From: Bdellovibrionia bacterium
Lineage (GTDB): Bacteria; Bdellovibrionota; Bdellovibrionia; Bdellovibrionales; JAGQZY01
Reading direction: 5' to 3'
Length of the DNA: 64,000 nt
Assembly (NCBI GenBank): GCA_030427805.1
Contig: JAUICP010000003.1
Coordinates: forward strand, 257,758-321,757
Position 1 is the stretch's first letter. Each line of letters opens with the position of its first letter. This document shows positions 1 through 10,162 of the stretch, piece by piece. The translations under genes and the position numbers were made by a program. Below the pieces are notes generated by a model. It saw only the letters and a program-made list of their open reading frames with translations. It had not been told where the DNA came from and did no database searches.

Positions 1-131
1 ACAAGTCCTAGCTTATTGCAAAAAAAATCGAGGGATTCTTCAAGGTTCGAAACTCGAAGCATTGTGTGCAAATATTCCATAAGGTCCTCCTAAACTCAGA
101 AGACCCTAGCGAAGAATAATTGAAATGTAAA

Positions 132-1682
132 TTAGGTTTCGTCGGGCGTGATTCCGTTGGCTTCCTGGCGAGCACGCTCAAAGTCCCCTGTTCTTTCAGC
201 CTCAAAATTAGCTTCTCGCACCAGACGCTCAAGCGCCCTTGTGACACAAGCTGCTGGATTCTGCAGATAGGGATTGATTATATCGTCACGCTCTTCTTGG
301 GGAAGGTCCGTTATGGGAATAATATCCATCGTCGCTTCCGCAAAGTCGTAATCAGATAGACTCGTACCGGCTGGAACACGTGCAAAGACTTCACACTCAC
401 CAGGTTCGGGCTCTACCAAAATGAGATGTTCACCACTTTCTAATTGAATAGGCCTTGCCCTCTGTTCGTTGGCAGCAAATATCTCGCGCTCTTCGCGATT
501 ACAACTTCTTGTGGGAAAAGTTCTTTCATAAACCCGCAGACTTTCGCTATTTTCACTGATTTCTGTTCGAAAGAGTTCAAGATTGGCTCCATTGACATAA
601 TTCGAAGCATCAGCAACTGCTGTTAAGTCGACCTGGTATTGGCTATTAATCAAGTTGGTGATTGTCGGTCTTATTCGCATATTCGGAGGGGCTCCGACAA
701 AGTATTCCGTCGGCATTTGTGCATCGTGGGCCGTTAAACCCTCAGCATTTTTTTGTTCGTTGATAATTCTTTCGGCAATCCTTCGACAAACACCTAGGGG
801 ACCAGTGACGTGATTTGCGATTTCAAGGATTTTAAGCCCCTCTTCGTCGTGACCAATACAGAAGGGCATGCCCTCCCAGTATTCTTCGCCCTCGAGCTGA
901 AACTCGAGAAGCTCTCTATCGCGTCCGATGTCGAAAAGAGGTTCTTCGGGCATCCAATTCGTCGACATTTCGTTGGTTGCCACATCAGAGACCAAGCCGT
1001 CAAAAGCTTGATTCACTTCTCCGTAGTTTGTACAGGTCCTATTGTAAAAATAAGCACCAGCACCACCACCCACGATTAAAGCGCCGACAATCCAAACAGC
1101 GATCGGTATCGCCGCATGGGCCTCATTAAAAAATACATCAAATAGGGAAGCATTTTTTGCCGAAAGGAGATTTCGCATTTTAATAAGATTGGCTTCAAAC
1201 CCCGATTCGGGAACATAGGTAAAAGCCTTGCCATTTATAAAAAAGTCACTGCCCGGGTTCGAGTAATTAAGGGCAATCTTCAGCTGATCCGATCCCGACT
1301 GAATCAAAAAACCAAGGCTAAGTTCTTTGATATTGACTTTCTTTGCTCCCGCTTGGGGATTGGATTTTAAAACGCGCTCTAGCTCCGCTCGCAGTTTTTT
1401 ATAGGGGCCCGTTCGCAAGAGCGTACTCTTTCTAAAAAAGCGTGACAGAGTCTTGTGCTCCTTTAACTCTTGCACAAGGGACTTCATCCGCTTCATACCT
1501 TGCGAGGCACGGTGAACTCGACTGATCGCCCTCTTCCGCAGAGCTGTTCTCTTTTCTTTTGAAAGGGATGCTACAGATGGTTTCGTTGTGTTCTTCTTAG
1601 TACTCGCCAATAGAATGGGTTGATTCGTCAATAAGAATACGAATGCAATACATAAAGACAATAGCCTCATAGTCCTCTTCAC
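132..1682 (-). CDS. Secreted/membrane hypothetical protein
   Basis: 516-aa ORF, N-terminal signal-like segment (MRLLSLCIAFVFLLTNQPILLAS) and internal hydrophobic stretch AIWIVGALIVGGGAGAYFY-like. Confidence 0.75.
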   Translation of the reverse strand: MKRTMRLLSLCIAFVFLLTNQPILLASTKKNTTKPSVASLSKEKRTALRKRAISRVHRASQGMKRMKSLVQELKEHKTLSRFFRKSTLLRTGPYKKLRAELERVLKSNPQAGAKKVNIKELSLGFLIQSGSDQLKIALNYSNPGSDFFINGKAFTYVPESGFEANLIKMRNLLSAKNASLFDVFFNEAHAAIPIAVWIVGALIVGGGAGAYFYNRTCTNYGEVNQAFDGLVSDVATNEMSTNWMPEEPLFDIGRDRELLEFQLEGEEYWEGMPFCIGHDEEGLKILEIANHVTGPLGVCRRIAERIINEQKNAEGLTAHDAQMPTEYFVGAPPNMRIRPTITNLINSQYQVDLTAVADASNYVNGANLELFRTEISENSESLRVYERTFPTRSCNREEREIFAANEQRARPIQLESGEHLILVEPEPGECEVFARVPAGTSLSDYDFAEATMDIIPITDLPQEERDDIINPYLQNPAACVTRALERLVREANFEAERTGDFERARQEANGITPDET

Positions 1683-1745
1683 CTCGCTACCCCTATCATA
1701 TCGGATAGAAGGCCAGTGTTTATAAATGAATCAGAATCTGACGAT

Positions 1746-1772
1746 AAAATCGTATCAAAATGATACGATTTT
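1746..1772 (-). terminator. Rho-independent terminator overlapping the stop codon of the 1771 gene
   Basis: Perfect 12-bp inverted repeat AAAATCGTATCA-AAA-TGATACGATTTT with A/T-tract flanks. Confidence 0.65.
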
Positions 1773-3678
1773 AGGGTTTTTCAATAAGATCGATACTCTT
1801 CTGAGCTGCATCGCGAACTGAATAGTGGCTTTTATCGGTTGCGAGCTTCTTTAGCTCTGGGAGTGCTTTTTTAGCCAAGGGCCCGATTTGTCCGAGCATG
1901 CGAATCGCAACCAGTTGGTTTCTCGATTTATTAATATGCTTCAAAAGTTCCGGCACCAATCGCGCTCCCATCCTCTCGGCAAGCTCCTCATAACTAAATC
2001 CCCGGTCCCAAGAAACATCGAGCATTTCCGCCACGATCGCTGGCTGATTCGTCTCGGACACCAATAAGACTTCAACACTTGGCTTTATGATGCGGTAAAA
2101 TCCGCTCTTCTTTTTACGGCCTTCTTTGAGGCTGGCAAACACATCTTCGACTAGGGCTTTAGCCATTTTAGGCTTTTTACTGAGAATGTTGAGGGCAAGA
2201 AGTCTTTTTTGGTACTTTTTACTTTTAAGCATTTTTTTAATTTTACTCTGACTCGGGAGTGTCTTTGGGCAGTCTAATCGATTATCGAGGCAGAAGTCGT
2301 AAAGATCATCCGTTAAATGTTTTTTATCGTTTTTCGCAAAAACCCTATCTATGCGCTCAGCATTTGTTTTTAAAAACTTTTCTTTAAGTTGCTGCCATTT
2401 CTTAATCAACTTAAGGTCATCGTCTTCTTCATCATCGAGTTTCGAAATCTTCCGTGAAAATTCTCTGACAAAATCCAAGTAGAAGCGGGCCAGAGTATCG
2501 CTCGGTTCCGCTTTACTAAGAACTTGAGCGAGCCAAGCTAGCGATTCTTCCTGCAAACTTTCGGATTCTTGTTGAAAAAAGAATCTCTTCAATTGTGTGG
2601 TCCAGCTTCTGGTATCTTTGAAGTCGTGACTCTTTTTGATTTTATTCATCATGTATCTAAAGAGTTGAGGTTGCCCTTTAAATCGCGACTGATTCAGTCC
2701 ACGACTGAGGTAAATAAAGGATTGATCCGAACTCAAATAAACCGGACGCCCCAGACGACCTTTTTGCGCAAGATCAATATAGCGATCGAGCCTCTTCTTT
2801 TGCCTTTCTAGTTCCTTGCCGGCCCCTACAGGATGAAAGAGGAGTCCACTCGTGCGGTAATGGGCTCGGCCATTGGATCGCTGGAAGAACTCAAAGAACA
2901 AGTCGAATTGAGCATTCGTATGGGGGCCGTAATGCGAAAAGAAATTCAAAATCATTTCAAAGCGCTGATCCTTGGGAGCAGCCGTGAGACCTGGCACCTG
3001 GGAGAGAAGAAACTTCTCATAGACAGGGCTGCGTTTGCTGTGGCGATTGAGGTGCCCCATTAATCGGCTGTGAAAGCGAAGACAATAACCTCGAAAGGGA
3101 ATTTTCTTGGCCTCTTTGGCGGCAGCTGTGATTTTTTTTGGACTTGTTAAGTCAGAGAACATTGAAAACGTTTTATCGGTTGGATAGTCGCAGAAGCGCT
3201 CCGTCACCTTCACCTGCTCCTGATCCTCTTTTTTAGTGAAAATCTGTATGAGCTGATCAATTCTCTCTAGGGCCTTTGACTCGACTTGCTTTTTATTGCT
3301 CGCTTCTTCAGCCGCCTTTTTCACGAGTTTCTCTGGAGTCTTTTCTGTGGACTTCTTTTTGACCCTAGTGATCTCCGCATTGACCGCGCGGTAGCACTTA
3401 TAAGTCGCTCCTTTTTTTTGGCAGTCATTGCGCAAAGGTTCGATATTCAGTTCAAAGTCCCGACAATCCGCTGATCGATTACAAACTAAATCCAATTCCT
3501 TAAAGGCATTTTTTAGGGCCTTTTTTCGGGCCTCGTCTTCGTTCTTCGACTCGCCAATTCCGCAGGTTGTTATAATCTCATTGGAACGCTGAGAAGCCGC
3601 CTCCTCACAGAGCCATTTGGCTTGGGAAATGGAACTAAAAGTGAAAATTATCCATACGAGTAAACGACTTCGAAGCAT
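1771..3678 (-). CDS. Secreted hypothetical protein with C-terminal HEAT-like repeats
   Basis: Long ORF; likely start is the internal Met (MLRSRLLVWIIFTFSSISQAKW, signal peptide) because the upstream extension overlaps the divergent gene; C-terminus LVPELLKHINKSRNQLVAIRMLGQIGPLAKKALPELKKLATD is HEAT-like. Confidence 0.7.
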   Translation of the reverse strand: MLRSRLLVWIIFTFSSISQAKWLCEEAASQRSNEIITTCGIGESKNEDEARKKALKNAFKELDLVCNRSADCRDFELNIEPLRNDCQKKGATYKCYRAVNAEITRVKKKSTEKTPEKLVKKAAEEASNKKQVESKALERIDQLIQIFTKKEDQEQVKVTERFCDYPTDKTFSMFSDLTSPKKITAAAKEAKKIPFRGYCLRFHSRLMGHLNRHSKRSPVYEKFLLSQVPGLTAAPKDQRFEMILNFFSHYGPHTNAQFDLFFEFFQRSNGRAHYRTSGLLFHPVGAGKELERQKKRLDRYIDLAQKGRLGRPVYLSSDQSFIYLSRGLNQSRFKGQPQLFRYMMNKIKKSHDFKDTRSWTTQLKRFFFQQESESLQEESLAWLAQVLSKAEPSDTLARFYLDFVREFSRKISKLDDEEDDDLKLIKKWQQLKEKFLKTNAERIDRVFAKNDKKHLTDDLYDFCLDNRLDCPKTLPSQSKIKKMLKSKKYQKRLLALNILSKKPKMAKALVEDVFASLKEGRKKKSGFYRIIKPSVEVLLVSETNQPAIVAEMLDVSWDRGFSYEELAERMGARLVPELLKHINKSRNQLVAIRMLGQIGPLAKKALPELKKLATDKSHYSVRDAAQKSIDLIEKP

Positions 3679-3847
3679 TTTTGATCCTTTTTTTACCAGA
3701 TTCCCTATGCTGTCACGAAAACGACTGGGAAGGAATGCCCCGGAGGGAGTCAAGACCTTGGCCCATTGGCTTCGGGGCCCTATTTTATAGTGACAAAACA
3801 GCGCGTAAAAGATAGTTTTAGCCAAAAGTAAGGGAGATTTAACTAGC

Positions 3848-4792
3848 ATGGCAAATTCAAGTATTAGCATTGGCTGGGCATTTGACCCGTTCACTTCAGA
3901 AGCAGAAAATCAGATGAGAGATATCCAATTTCTCAACCTCCTAGCTAAGTCCCACGATATTATCGTTACACCCTGCTATGTGGTCGGAGCCGATATCGGC
4001 CATTGGGTCGAGCACGCTATGGGCGATAAGGGAACGCACGATATTGTGACCAATATGAAGAAGCTCTGCGAATCCAAAATCGAAGATAGTGGTGCTCAGT
4101 TTCGCCTACACGACCCAAAGATAGTGATTAAACCTTCTTTCTCTTTGCGAAAAGATGTTACAAGCTTTCTCGAAGCCATGTCAGGCTATGACTATCTCAT
4201 CACTAACGCTCACAACCGCGGCGAAATCGAAACCTTCTTTTTGGGAAGTTTTGCCGAGAGCCTTCTCTTAAGTTCGAAACGACCCGTGATAGTGATTCCT
4301 CCTGGCAGTGCTGAACTCAAACAAATTGAGCACTTCCTCTACCCGAGTAATCTCAGTAAAGAGAGTGAAGAGAATCTTTTTGAATATCTTGAAAGCCCAG
4401 CTAATTTTTGCAAAAAGGTAGACATCTACTCAAAGGTTTCAAATCCCATTTCTGTTTACACATCGGGGATCAGTGTCCTTACTGGTGGGAGTCCCGTTTC
4501 TTTTGACAACTACATGACCGAAACGAGAGATCGAACCCAGAAAAAGGGAGATCAATTCGCTACGGACTGTGGAGACAAAGGCGTTGAAGCCAATTTTGTG
4601 ATGGACGAGGGCCCGTTCTCAATTGCAGAGGGGATCCACCAATTTGCCGATCGCAATAAGTGTGATCTTATTGCCATGCCGAGCTTTGCCGACAGTCTCG
4701 AGACTTTGCTCATTGGAAGCATCACTCGAGAAGTAGTTCGCACATCAAAACGCCCGGTACTCGTTTGGCCACGCCTCCTCGCTAAAAATTAG
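3848..4792 (+). CDS. Universal stress protein (tandem UspA-like domains)
   Basis: 314 aa; SFAESLLLSSKRPVIVIPPG and IGSITREVVRTSKRPVLVWP are UspA C-terminal-type motifs, once in each half. Confidence 0.75.
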   Translation: MANSSISIGWAFDPFTSEAENQMRDIQFLNLLAKSHDIIVTPCYVVGADIGHWVEHAMGDKGTHDIVTNMKKLCESKIEDSGAQFRLHDPKIVIKPSFSLRKDVTSFLEAMSGYDYLITNAHNRGEIETFFLGSFAESLLLSSKRPVIVIPPGSAELKQIEHFLYPSNLSKESEENLFEYLESPANFCKKVDIYSKVSNPISVYTSGISVLTGGSPVSFDNYMTETRDRTQKKGDQFATDCGDKGVEANFVMDEGPFSIAEGIHQFADRNKCDLIAMPSFADSLETLLIGSITREVVRTSKRPVLVWPRLLAKN

Positions 4793-4798
4793 TCGGCT

Positions 4799-5905
4799 AT
4801 GGGGGGCAAAGATAAGTTTATCTTTGATTCTAAGTCCTACGAAGCACTTCTCATTGAACTCATTGAGAGTGCTCAGAATAAAATTTCATTGTCCTTTTAT
4901 ATTTGGGAATACGACTCACTCGGAAAACGAGTTTCAGAGCTTCTGCAAAAAAAGGCCCAGAATGGGGTCTCCATTGAAATCATACTCGATGGTTTTGGCA
5001 GCGAGAACTACATTGAGCAATGCCAAGACATGCTCTCCATGAACCCCATTGAATTCTGGGTTTACCATCCGACTCCAAGGGTTCTCAGAAAAGTTCGCTC
5101 GAGAATCTCAATGTTTTTTAGAAATTTCCTGTGGACCATTTGGAACCTCAATCGAAGATCCCATCACAAACTAATCATCGTTGATGAGCAAAAGATACTC
5201 ACAGGGAGTCGCAATATGCACGACGAGGCTCTCAACTGGCGTGAACTGAGTTATTATAGCGAATCAAAGCAACTCGTCAGTGAATTCTGTGAACTCTTCG
5301 CACTGATCAAAGCCTATGCGCAAAAACCTTTCTTGCGCAAATTTAAAAAGGCGACGAAAACGACTCTCTTCGAGCATATCATTAGTAATCACAACAAAAG
5401 TCATCGCAAGAGAAAAAATCGATTTCTAAGGGGCCTTATTGAAAATTCTAATAAAGAAATTCTAATTGCTACTCCCTATTTTTTACCGGACCCAAGCCAC
5501 CTCAGGCTTTTCAGAAAAAAGCTTGGCGAGGGAGTAAAACTTCAGTTTCTCTTTTCAGAAATCTCTGATGTTTGGCTTTCTCAACAAGTCACGCGCTACT
5601 TTTATGGGAAACTCCTTTCTTGGGGTGCCGAGATTTATGAGTATCAGAAAGCACCGCTACACGAGAAGTTTCTCGTTGCCGACCAGAGAATTCTCTTTGG
5701 AACTTCTAATTTCAACTACAGGAGTCGCCTCAAAGACCTAGAAATCGACCTATCAATTGACGACACAGAATCGCTCCTCGCCCTTAAAGAGCATTTTAAA
5801 GAAGGAATTCACAATGCCAAACCCATCACAAAAGGCTATCGACAGAATGTCTTCCTGAGAGCCTTCTTATGGTCTATCCTCAAAATTTTCAGACGGTGGA
5901 TGTAA
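4799..5905 (+). CDS. Phospholipase D-like / cardiolipin synthase family protein
   Basis: Two HKD motifs: HHKLIIVDEQKILTGSRN and HEKFLVADQRILFGTSNFNYRS. Confidence 0.85.
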   Translation: MGGKDKFIFDSKSYEALLIELIESAQNKISLSFYIWEYDSLGKRVSELLQKKAQNGVSIEIILDGFGSENYIEQCQDMLSMNPIEFWVYHPTPRVLRKVRSRISMFFRNFLWTIWNLNRRSHHKLIIVDEQKILTGSRNMHDEALNWRELSYYSESKQLVSEFCELFALIKAYAQKPFLRKFKKATKTTLFEHIISNHNKSHRKRKNRFLRGLIENSNKEILIATPYFLPDPSHLRLFRKKLGEGVKLQFLFSEISDVWLSQQVTRYFYGKLLSWGAEIYEYQKAPLHEKFLVADQRILFGTSNFNYRSRLKDLEIDLSIDDTESLLALKEHFKEGIHNAKPITKGYRQNVFLRAFLWSILKIFRRWM

Positions 5906-6633
5906 TGGATCGCGCTTTACAGATTCTCAGCTTCAATATTCACAAAGGATTTGACCTTTTAAAACGAAATTATCGACTCGATGATCTCAAAGAAAAGATT
6001 AAAGAACATCACTTCGACATTGTTTTCTTACAAGAGATTCACGGAATACACCCAAAGAATCACGAAGACTCCTTTGATCTCGATCCCCTTGAATTCTTTG
6101 CCGACGAAATTTGGGACCACTACGCCTATGGAAAAAATGCCGTCTATCCAAAAGGTCACCACGGAAATGCCATTCTCTCTAAGTATCCCATCCTTGAATG
6201 GAAAAACTTTGATCTGAGCAATCATCCTCTTGAACAAAGAGGACTTCTTTATGCACTCATAGAAGTTCCCGAGGCTGGCCCCATTCACCTTTTTTGCACC
6301 CATTTGGATTTGACCCAATGGGGAAGAAACAAACAATTCAATAAATTGAATTCAATTGTTACAAAATTCGATGGTCCCAAAATTTTTGCAGGAGATTTCA
6401 ATGACTGGAACTCGAAGTTGCAAGCTTTAATGAAGAATGAAGGCTGGGCAGCTATTTCAAGACAGGCGAGCTTCCCGAGTTTTCTGCCTTTGCTCAAACT
6501 GGACAATGTCTTCTACAAAGATATTGAGTATCTCGAATCAATGAAATTCGGAGCCGATGAATGGCGAAAATTTTCTGATCATATCCCGATTGGCGCACGG
6601 TTTCTTCTAGACAAGAAGAAAGAGACCAGCTAG
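5905..6633 (+). CDS. Endonuclease/exonuclease/phosphatase family protein
   Basis: LSFNIHKGFD, LQEIHG, GNAILSKYPI, AGDFNDW, SDHIPI motifs; ATG overlaps the previous stop (TAATG). Confidence 0.85.
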   Translation: MDRALQILSFNIHKGFDLLKRNYRLDDLKEKIKEHHFDIVFLQEIHGIHPKNHEDSFDLDPLEFFADEIWDHYAYGKNAVYPKGHHGNAILSKYPILEWKNFDLSNHPLEQRGLLYALIEVPEAGPIHLFCTHLDLTQWGRNKQFNKLNSIVTKFDGPKIFAGDFNDWNSKLQALMKNEGWAAISRQASFPSFLPLLKLDNVFYKDIEYLESMKFGADEWRKFSDHIPIGARFLLDKKKETS

Positions 6634-6740
6634 CGTTTTCAAGAGGTGTAGATGGCTGAACTTGAATCAGATTTTAAGATCATTTATGTCGAAGAATCCT
6701 AATACTTTGACGCCCTATTTTTGGAGTTATTTATTTAATT

Positions 6741-8465
6741 ATGCCTGATTGGAGTTATCACACCTCAATTAAATATGGACTCAATGCCCTTCCAAAAAAG
6801 GGGGCTCAATCTGTTGTTCTCGGTTCATTGGGTTTGTTGGGCTCCAATGGAGTTGGCCGACAAATTATTCGTCTTATGGGGCATATGGAGCCCCACGAAA
6901 AACTCGCCTATGATTTTATCAACTACAAACTAAAAAGTCCTGTGGCACTGGGACGCTCTGTCGATCCGAGGGCCCGGGCAAAAAAAGCCTTTAATGAGTT
7001 TGGAATTTCTTACCAAGAAATCAGTATCTCCTGTGTTGATAATCCCGATGATGTGGGTCTGGATCGTGAGATACCAAGCCTCCCGGTTGTTGACGACACA
7101 AACACCCTAAAAAAGTGGACCGAGTCTCGTTCAGTATTTCGCTTGGGAAGTATTGCTTCATCTAAAATTTTAGAAGAAAGACCTGAACTCACAGCACCTC
7201 GATGTATCTTCAGCTTTCCGGTAAATGCTCTCGATACAAGAAAAAGTATGAGTGCTGATCTCGACTACTTAAAATCCTGCGGTATAGAATGGATTCAACT
7301 GTCCTGGAGCGAAGACTCTAAGAAGAAGCAAATTGAAGATCTGATCGTCCTGTTAAAGGATCGAGGTTTTTCCGTCATTCTTGCGACCGCAGTTTTAGAG
7401 CCCGAAGATGCGCGAAATTATAAAGAGCTTGGTATTAAACATTTTGTTGTCAACGAAGCCCTTAAAATTTCAGGCCCCGGTCTGCCCAAGCGACTTAACA
7501 ATAGTTTCATTGCCAATGAAACCCTCTCTGAAGAAAAAATGCGCCCCACCCATTCGAGTTGGTTTTACGGCCTCTCACTGGGAATAGCCATGTTCATCGG
7601 TGGAATCATGGCGTGGCTCATTGCTCATCACAAGGTTCTTCTTCCCTACGACGAAGTTGGCGCTCAACTCAGCTTAGAGCAAATCAAAAATCTCAACGAA
7701 AAGATCCTTCACTTTCTCGTTCACGATCGAGTGACCTTGGCTGGAACTATGATTGCCATCGGCATTTTATATTCGAGTTTTGCCTGGTTCTCTATGCGAA
7801 GAGGTGAAAAATGGGCTAAAGAAGCTGTCTGTTATTCGGCTCTTTTTGGTTTTATCAATTTCTTTGCCTTTCTCTTTTACGATTACTTTGATGTCTTCCA
7901 CGCCTTTGTCACGGCCTGCCTTATGCAGATTTTTCTCCTTTGCGTGTACGCAGACCTTCCCAAGTTAAAGAAGGTCAATAAGCCCAGTCCTAAAAACGAT
8001 CGCGTTTGGCGAATGAGTCTATGGAGCCAAGCCCTCTTCGTAACCCAGGGACTTGGACTCATTCTGGCCGGACTCGTTATCACCTATTTTGGTGCCACCG
8101 AAGTTTTTGTCCCCCAAGACCTCGAGTATTTAGGACAACCAAGCGACCTTATTAGGGCTTTTCACAAAAACCTTGTTCCCCTCATAGCCCACGATCGCTG
8201 TACATTTGGTGGAATGCTCGTGTCTTCAGGAATATGCATACTGATGAGTGCTCTGCACGGCTTCGAGCGGGGTCGCTCCTGGCTATGGTGGGTTTATATT
8301 TTTTCTGGATTTCCACCCTACCTAATTACCCTCTGGGTCCATTTAGACATCGGCTACGTCAACCAATTTCACTTGGCTCCGGTCTATATCGGTATAGCCT
8401 TGCTGATCGGTGGGTTGGCATTAGGTGCTCCCTATCTCTTAGACAAAAAACACCTTAAAGATTAG
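6741..8465 (+). CDS. Dihydroorotate dehydrogenase-like (degenerate) N-terminal region fused to a duplicated multi-TM domain
   Basis: N-terminus MPDWSYHTSIKYGLNALPKKGAQSVVLGSLGLLG...MGHMEP...SPVALGRSVDPRARAKKAFNEFG resembles class-2 DHODH-like proteins; C-terminal half hydrophobic with two HDR-x-T-x-x-G repeats. Confidence 0.55.
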   Translation: MPDWSYHTSIKYGLNALPKKGAQSVVLGSLGLLGSNGVGRQIIRLMGHMEPHEKLAYDFINYKLKSPVALGRSVDPRARAKKAFNEFGISYQEISISCVDNPDDVGLDREIPSLPVVDDTNTLKKWTESRSVFRLGSIASSKILEERPELTAPRCIFSFPVNALDTRKSMSADLDYLKSCGIEWIQLSWSEDSKKKQIEDLIVLLKDRGFSVILATAVLEPEDARNYKELGIKHFVVNEALKISGPGLPKRLNNSFIANETLSEEKMRPTHSSWFYGLSLGIAMFIGGIMAWLIAHHKVLLPYDEVGAQLSLEQIKNLNEKILHFLVHDRVTLAGTMIAIGILYSSFAWFSMRRGEKWAKEAVCYSALFGFINFFAFLFYDYFDVFHAFVTACLMQIFLLCVYADLPKLKKVNKPSPKNDRVWRMSLWSQALFVTQGLGLILAGLVITYFGATEVFVPQDLEYLGQPSDLIRAFHKNLVPLIAHDRCTFGGMLVSSGICILMSALHGFERGRSWLWWVYIFSGFPPYLITLWVHLDIGYVNQFHLAPVYIGIALLIGGLALGAPYLLDKKHLKD

Positions 8466-10018
8466 TTTCCATCGGTTTCGATGAGGAGATTACTTGCATT
8501 GGGCTTATCGATCGGAAGCTTGTACATTTGCCCTGGCAAAGAACTCTCGCCAAACTTGGAGCCGCGAAGTGAAATAAATAAATCCGCATCGTGAATGTAA
8601 AGGCCCAGACCCATGACACGAACAACTTCGTGGAGATCGTAGTTAGGACCTATGAGTCCGCTATACTTCCACTGCTCAGACAACGGGTCCTTATCAAAGA
8701 TATGCACCACACCACTATTTGTCGCCTGAGGAGTATCCCCTTTGGGGGCTCCAACAAAGAGTCTATTCCCATCGGCCACCATGGACCGAGCAAAGTGGTG
8801 GTCTAAATCAGAACCCTGTGGGTCATTGAGTGCGTGAAAGCGAGCATACTGTCCGTTCGCGCCTGAACTTTTTTGATAGACGTCGATGTGCCGTCTCCAG
8901 GTTCCGTCATTTTCGTCCTGCTCGCGGTACTTAATAAATAAAAAGTCATCGTGGGCTAAGAAGACTTTACCCCAGTGAATACTCTTGTCTGAGTAGTGAA
9001 CAATACTTTGCTCTATTCCGAGTGTGGATAAATCATAAACATGCATGGCTCCGTATCTTCTTTCAGGGCCAGCATCCTGGTCACTGGCTTCGAACCTGTA
9101 AGAATTTACGAAAAGCTTACCATTACTAATGTCAAAGTTTCGGCCAAACTCACGGTAGTTGGCTGGAGCATTGATAATGTCCTCCAAAGAAAATCCCTGA
9201 TCGATATCGTAAATATATATTTTCCCGGGACTACCTCCGCCATAGGAACCGACGTAGAGACGATTGCCTTGAACCAATATTTTGCAACCGTAGCGCGTCT
9301 CACCCTGTGGAGCGAGTGAACGAACTCGTTCAAATCGTCCCGATCCCAAATTAAACTCATAGACGTCCACCTGATTGTAATGGGCAGAACTTATAAAAAG
9401 TTTTCGTTGATAGACCGCGAGATTTTGACCGTAATAGAGTCTGGTTTCATCTGTAGAAGGATTCGAAATCGTTTGAATAAGCTGAGGTTCCAGCCCGGAA
9501 TTATCGAAAACCAAAACCTGCCCGGCCTTTGCGAAACTATCGTTAGGAGCTCTCTGGGCGGATACAAAAATTAAATTATCAGAAACGACCATTGGGTAAC
9601 CAAAAGACGAATGTCTCGCACCAATATCGACAATTTGTGGAGCGACAACACGAATTTCTATGGTTTCGACGACTTGGTTTTGTACAAGAATATCAACGAA
9701 TACACTTCCGAGGTAATCAGCGGCCGTTTCAATGAGGACAGAGTTACCATTTATTCTATCGGCAATCCACGCAGTTCCCTGGGCTATTCTAAATTGCACT
9801 GTCTCATAACTTGAATTCACTCGAACAGTAAAGGCAACACCCGATTCAACCTGATCGGGGGCGACAACTTGGATTCCAGTATAGGGGCCACCATTGCCAT
9901 CCCCAACACTAATTCCAGTGTAGGGCCCACCATTACCATCCGACGGCTCACAAGCTTGAAAGCTTAAGACCAAACCGACTAAGGCAATAAGAATGGAAAA
10001 TAGACCCACACGTTTCAT
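8462..10018 (-). CDS. Lipoprotein with beta-propeller (FG-GAP-like) repeats
   Basis: Start MKRVGLFSILIALVGLVLSFQACEP (lipobox); repeated blades of the type VxDNLIFVSAQ / VQGNRLYVGSYG / VADGNRLFVGAPKGD. Confidence 0.7.
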   Translation of the reverse strand: MKRVGLFSILIALVGLVLSFQACEPSDGNGGPYTGISVGDGNGGPYTGIQVVAPDQVESGVAFTVRVNSSYETVQFRIAQGTAWIADRINGNSVLIETAADYLGSVFVDILVQNQVVETIEIRVVAPQIVDIGARHSSFGYPMVVSDNLIFVSAQRAPNDSFAKAGQVLVFDNSGLEPQLIQTISNPSTDETRLYYGQNLAVYQRKLFISSAHYNQVDVYEFNLGSGRFERVRSLAPQGETRYGCKILVQGNRLYVGSYGGGSPGKIYIYDIDQGFSLEDIINAPANYREFGRNFDISNGKLFVNSYRFEASDQDAGPERRYGAMHVYDLSTLGIEQSIVHYSDKSIHWGKVFLAHDDFLFIKYREQDENDGTWRRHIDVYQKSSGANGQYARFHALNDPQGSDLDHHFARSMVADGNRLFVGAPKGDTPQATNSGVVHIFDKDPLSEQWKYSGLIGPNYDLHEVVRVMGLGLYIHDADLFISLRGSKFGESSLPGQMYKLPIDKPNASNLLIETDGN

Positions 10019-10162
10019 AGAAAGGTTCCCCTTCAACCTGATATCAGTCTAATGCAGGCCGAAGTTCATTATGATTATAAATTTGTCCGATAAAATAACC
10101 TTAAAATTAAGGGGTTTAGATCCTCGGCTCGTCTCACATTAATACAAAAAATAAAATGAAAA

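Noticed and set aside
8-247. 79-aa minus-strand ORF at the window start
   Set aside because: Overlaps the well-supported 132-1682 gene in another frame; no recognisable features
3679-3894. N-terminal extension of the 707-aa minus-strand ORF
   Set aside because: Overlaps the divergent USP gene start; a signal peptide begins at the internal Met at 3678
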